Assembly (NCBI GenBank): GCA_025458165.1
Contig: JALOTB010000013.1
Coordinates: 1-45,116, forward strand
Direction of reading: 5' to 3'
Length of the DNA stretch: 45,116 nucleotides
From: Chromatiaceae bacterium
GTDB lineage: Bacteria > Pseudomonadota > Gammaproteobacteria > Chromatiales > Chromatiaceae
The position numbers and the translations under genes are program-made. Under the pieces are notes generated by a model. That model was given only the letters and a program-made list of their open reading frames with translations. It was not told the origin of the DNA and ran no database searches. This document shows positions 43,372 to 45,116 of this stretch, in pieces; positions within the stretch are counted from its first letter, which is position 1; the number at the start of each line of letters is the position of its first letter.

Positions 43372-43705
43372 CCTTGGTCACCCCAATCCGCCCGCTCTCG
43401 CCGATCGCCGCACGGCAGGCCCGAGTCGCGACAAGGCTGGCCAGACGATCGGCTCAACAGGAGACATCCTTGCACATGGTAGACGCCGATGATACCGAGA
43501 TCCGCCCGGTACCGCATTTCACGGCCACCGGCAGGCGTTCGAGCGGCCGGCACGGCCGCCGGCAGGCACTCGCACAACCCCGCGTCCAGCCAGGGCTTTA
43601 GACGCCAGCGCGCAACCCTCATCTCGCGGCGCAGAGCGGGCGACGCGTCCTCGGGGAGGTACGCGCGCCGACCGGTTTCACCAACCAACCGTAAGGAGCA
43701 ACGCT
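43372..43705. other. Divergent intergenic region, no gene seen
   Basis: 334 bp between lapB (minus) and the SDR gene (plus). An open frame on the minus strand (43368-43688) overlaps the lapB start as TTGA, but it resembles no protein. lapA is not present. The AAGGAG for the SDR gene is at 43693-43698. No repeat found. Confidence 0.5.
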
Positions 43706-44410
43706 ATGCCGACCCTCGACGGCCGAGTCGTCCTCATCACCGGAGCCGCGGGCAACCTGGGCCAGGCCAGCGCACGGGCCTTCGCCACCGCCGGGGCCCG
43801 CATCGCACTGGTCGACCACAACCTCGATGCCTTGACCGGGCTGCAGGCGGAGATCCATGGCTCCGCGGCCTTCGCGGCCGACCTGATCCAGCCCGAGTCG
43901 GTCGCCGCAATGGTCGCTCAGGTGCACCAGCACTTCGGCCGCATCGACGTCCTCGCCAACATCGCCGGCGGCTTCACCATGGGACCCGCGGTGCACGAGA
44001 CCCCGGATCGGGACTGGGATCGCATGCTCGACCTCAACGCCCGTACCGTCTTCAACACCTGCCGTACGGTGATCCCCCACATGCTGGCGCAGGGCAGCGG
44101 CCGGATCATCAACGTCGCCGCCCGCGCGGCGCTCGAGGGGAAGGCGCACATGGCCCCTTACTGTGTCTCTAAGGCCGCGGTGATCACCCTCACCGAGAGC
44201 CTCGCGGCCGAGCACAAGGACCGTGACATCACCGTCAACTGCATCCTGCCCGGGACCCTCGATACCCCCCAGAACCGCGCCGCCATGCCGGATCAGGACC
44301 ACACCCAGTGGGTGCCACCGGCGGCGCTCGCCGATGTCATCCTGTTCCTCGCGTCCGACGCGGCGCGCTGCGTGACCGGTGCCGCGGTGCCGGTCTACGG
44401 GCGGAGCTGA
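43706..44410 (+). CDS. Short-chain dehydrogenase resembling dihydropteridine reductase
   Basis: 234 residues, Rossmann fold. The cofactor loop is TGAAGNLG (12-19). The catalytic Tyr152 and Lys156 are in YCVSK, and Asn111 is present. The usual catalytic serine, 13 residues before the Tyr, is Ala139 (NVAARAALEGK). Human quinonoid dihydropteridine reductase (QDPR) also lacks that serine, and, from memory, shares the later TLDTPxNRxxMPxxDxxxWxP stretch seen here at 184-204. A pterin or quinonoid substrate is therefore possible, but the standard SDR label is safer. AAGGAG lies 7 nt before the ATG. No pterin-dependent hydroxylase is in the window. Confidence 0.85.
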   Translation: MPTLDGRVVLITGAAGNLGQASARAFATAGARIALVDHNLDALTGLQAEIHGSAAFAADLIQPESVAAMVAQVHQHFGRIDVLANIAGGFTMGPAVHETPDRDWDRMLDLNARTVFNTCRTVIPHMLAQGSGRIINVAARAALEGKAHMAPYCVSKAAVITLTESLAAEHKDRDITVNCILPGTLDTPQNRAAMPDQDHTQWVPPAALADVILFLASDAARCVTGAAVPVYGRS

Positions 44411-44440
44411 GGGCCGGCTGCAACCCTTCGGGGGATCAGG

Positions 44441-44462
44441 AACCCGGACGCCGCGCCGGGTT
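44441..44462 (+). terminator. Hairpin after the SDR gene
   Basis: AACCCGG (44441-44447) pairs with CCGGGTT (44456-44462) around ACGCCGCG, 30 nt after the stop. A terminator-like hairpin with only a short A/T tail. Confidence 0.5.
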
Positions 44463-44546
44463 AAACTGTGGGGCATGGCGTCGCGCCACCCCGAGAGATC
44501 GCGATGGGGGGCTGCGAACCTCGCCCACCCATCGCCCGCAGGAACC

Positions 44547-44954
44547 ATGCGCCGATTCGCCCTCTCCGCCGTTTTGGTCCTCAGTCTGGTCGCCGGCTCG
44601 GCCTCCGCACAGGGTCTCGTCGACGCGGATACCGAACGGCTTCTGGTCGAGGCGGTCACAGCGGCCGTGGAGCTGGATCTCTACAACGCGCGCTGTCGCA
44701 GCGATAGCGCCGGACTGCGCACCGAGAACCTCAACAAGGTCCTGGCGAGCCGCTTTCGCCTCACGGTCATCCGAGTGCAGGACGACATGTTTCCCGAGCG
44801 CTCGTACCGTCGGGTCCAGGAGCGCTTGCAGCAGGAGTTCCTCAACCGCCTGCGCGAGGCCGGCGGCTGCCGCGAGGCCAAACAGGCAGGCATGCCTCAG
44901 GAGCTCAACGACCGCTACGACCGCCTGATGCGGGAGATCCAGGCCTTGCCCTAG
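44547..44954 (+). CDS. Small periplasmic protein of unknown function
   Basis: 135 residues. The signal peptide is MRRFALSAVLVLSLVAGSASA with cleavage before QGLVD. The mature part is mostly helical and charged, with two cysteines (YNARCRSD and AGGCREA) that may pair. I do not recognise a family. The ATG at 44547 has GCAGGAACC just before it; the frame is open upstream into the SDR gene without support. It is separated from the SDR gene by 136 bp that includes a hairpin, so it probably has its own promoter. Confidence 0.68.
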   Translation: MRRFALSAVLVLSLVAGSASAQGLVDADTERLLVEAVTAAVELDLYNARCRSDSAGLRTENLNKVLASRFRLTVIRVQDDMFPERSYRRVQERLQQEFLNRLREAGGCREAKQAGMPQELNDRYDRLMREIQALP

Positions 44955-44982
44955 CCGGCGCGGACGCCTCGCAGGTTTCGCG

Positions 44983-45001
44983 CTGGGGCATGAAGCCCCG
45001 G
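44983..45001 (+). terminator. Hairpin after the final gene
   Basis: GGGGC (44985-44989) pairs with GCCCC (44995-44999) around ATGAA, 30 nt after the stop; the pairing extends by a wobble and a C-G pair. The rest to the end of the window (45002-45116) shows no supported gene. Confidence 0.45.
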
Positions 45002-45116
45002 CGGGCTTGATTCGAGCCAGACTGATCTTCCCCCTCTAAACCGACCACTGAGGTGCCGGCAACCCAGTAGCGGTGCGGCCTGAAGGGGATTGCTGGATCT
45101 GGCGGTGTAGCCATGT

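Noticed and set aside
43368..43688. Minus-strand open frame whose stop overlaps the lapB start
   Set aside because: The overlap is suggestive, but the translation resembles no protein (not LapA), and no ribosome site is seen.
44905..45114. Minus-strand frame of 69 codons at the right edge
   Set aside because: It overlaps the end of the last gene, and the translation looks random with a Pro/Arg/Ser-rich tail. A gene entering from the right cannot be excluded.

Overview
The window looks like chromosomal DNA from a high-GC gammaproteobacterium. The aspS-nudB and lapB-pyrF gene pairs, the lipoproteins and the envelope proteins fit that class. A Chromatiaceae-like or related sulfur bacterium is my guess from gene content (ETHE1-type persulfide dioxygenase, DUF971, TrpB2); nothing here proves it. 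I saw no rRNA, tRNA, CRISPR array or prophage.

Left part (1-18700): housekeeping and envelope genes in short, often convergent units. In order: a large patatin-like lipase with C-terminal membrane segments, a DUF533/TerB-like protein, a membrane-anchored coiled-coil SPOR protein, a 35-residue membrane protein, a lone Phd/YefM antitoxin, TrpB2, a coiled-coil LysM protein, PsiE with a 12-cysteine secreted partner, an FAH-family enzyme, a DUF971-MoaD-like fusion, nudB and aspS, a DUF2799 lipoprotein, a small secreted protein, a secreted ankyrin protein and a persulfide dioxygenase.

Middle (18870-32580): a double-length UvrA paralogue (1844 aa, four ATP sites), a DUF1499 protein, then an accessory island. 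The island has a REP-associated tyrosine transposase (RAYT) flanked by REP palindromes that begin with GTAG, and a 1685-residue secreted protein with PKD, cadherin/VCBS-like, PASTA and receptor-L-like repeats. A third REP cluster lies beyond that gene; one of its elements supplies the last codons of an EamA transporter. A 112-bp direct repeat brackets about 6.3 kb of this island.

Right part (32800-45116): an ACT-ACT protein whose SerB-like phosphatase domain has lost its catalytic residues sits directly upstream of formate-tetrahydrofolate ligase (fhs). Next comes a lipoprotein, then a same-strand run lapB-pyrF-galU-ABC ATPase-gabD on the minus strand, a short-chain dehydrogenase resembling dihydropteridine reductase, and a small secreted protein.

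The most promising candidates for something not well described are the ACT/pseudo-SerB protein beside fhs, the duplicated six-cysteine protein with PsiE, the DUF971-MoaD-like fusion, and the RAYT/REP island around the giant PKD protein. I do not see a clear multi-gene defence system.
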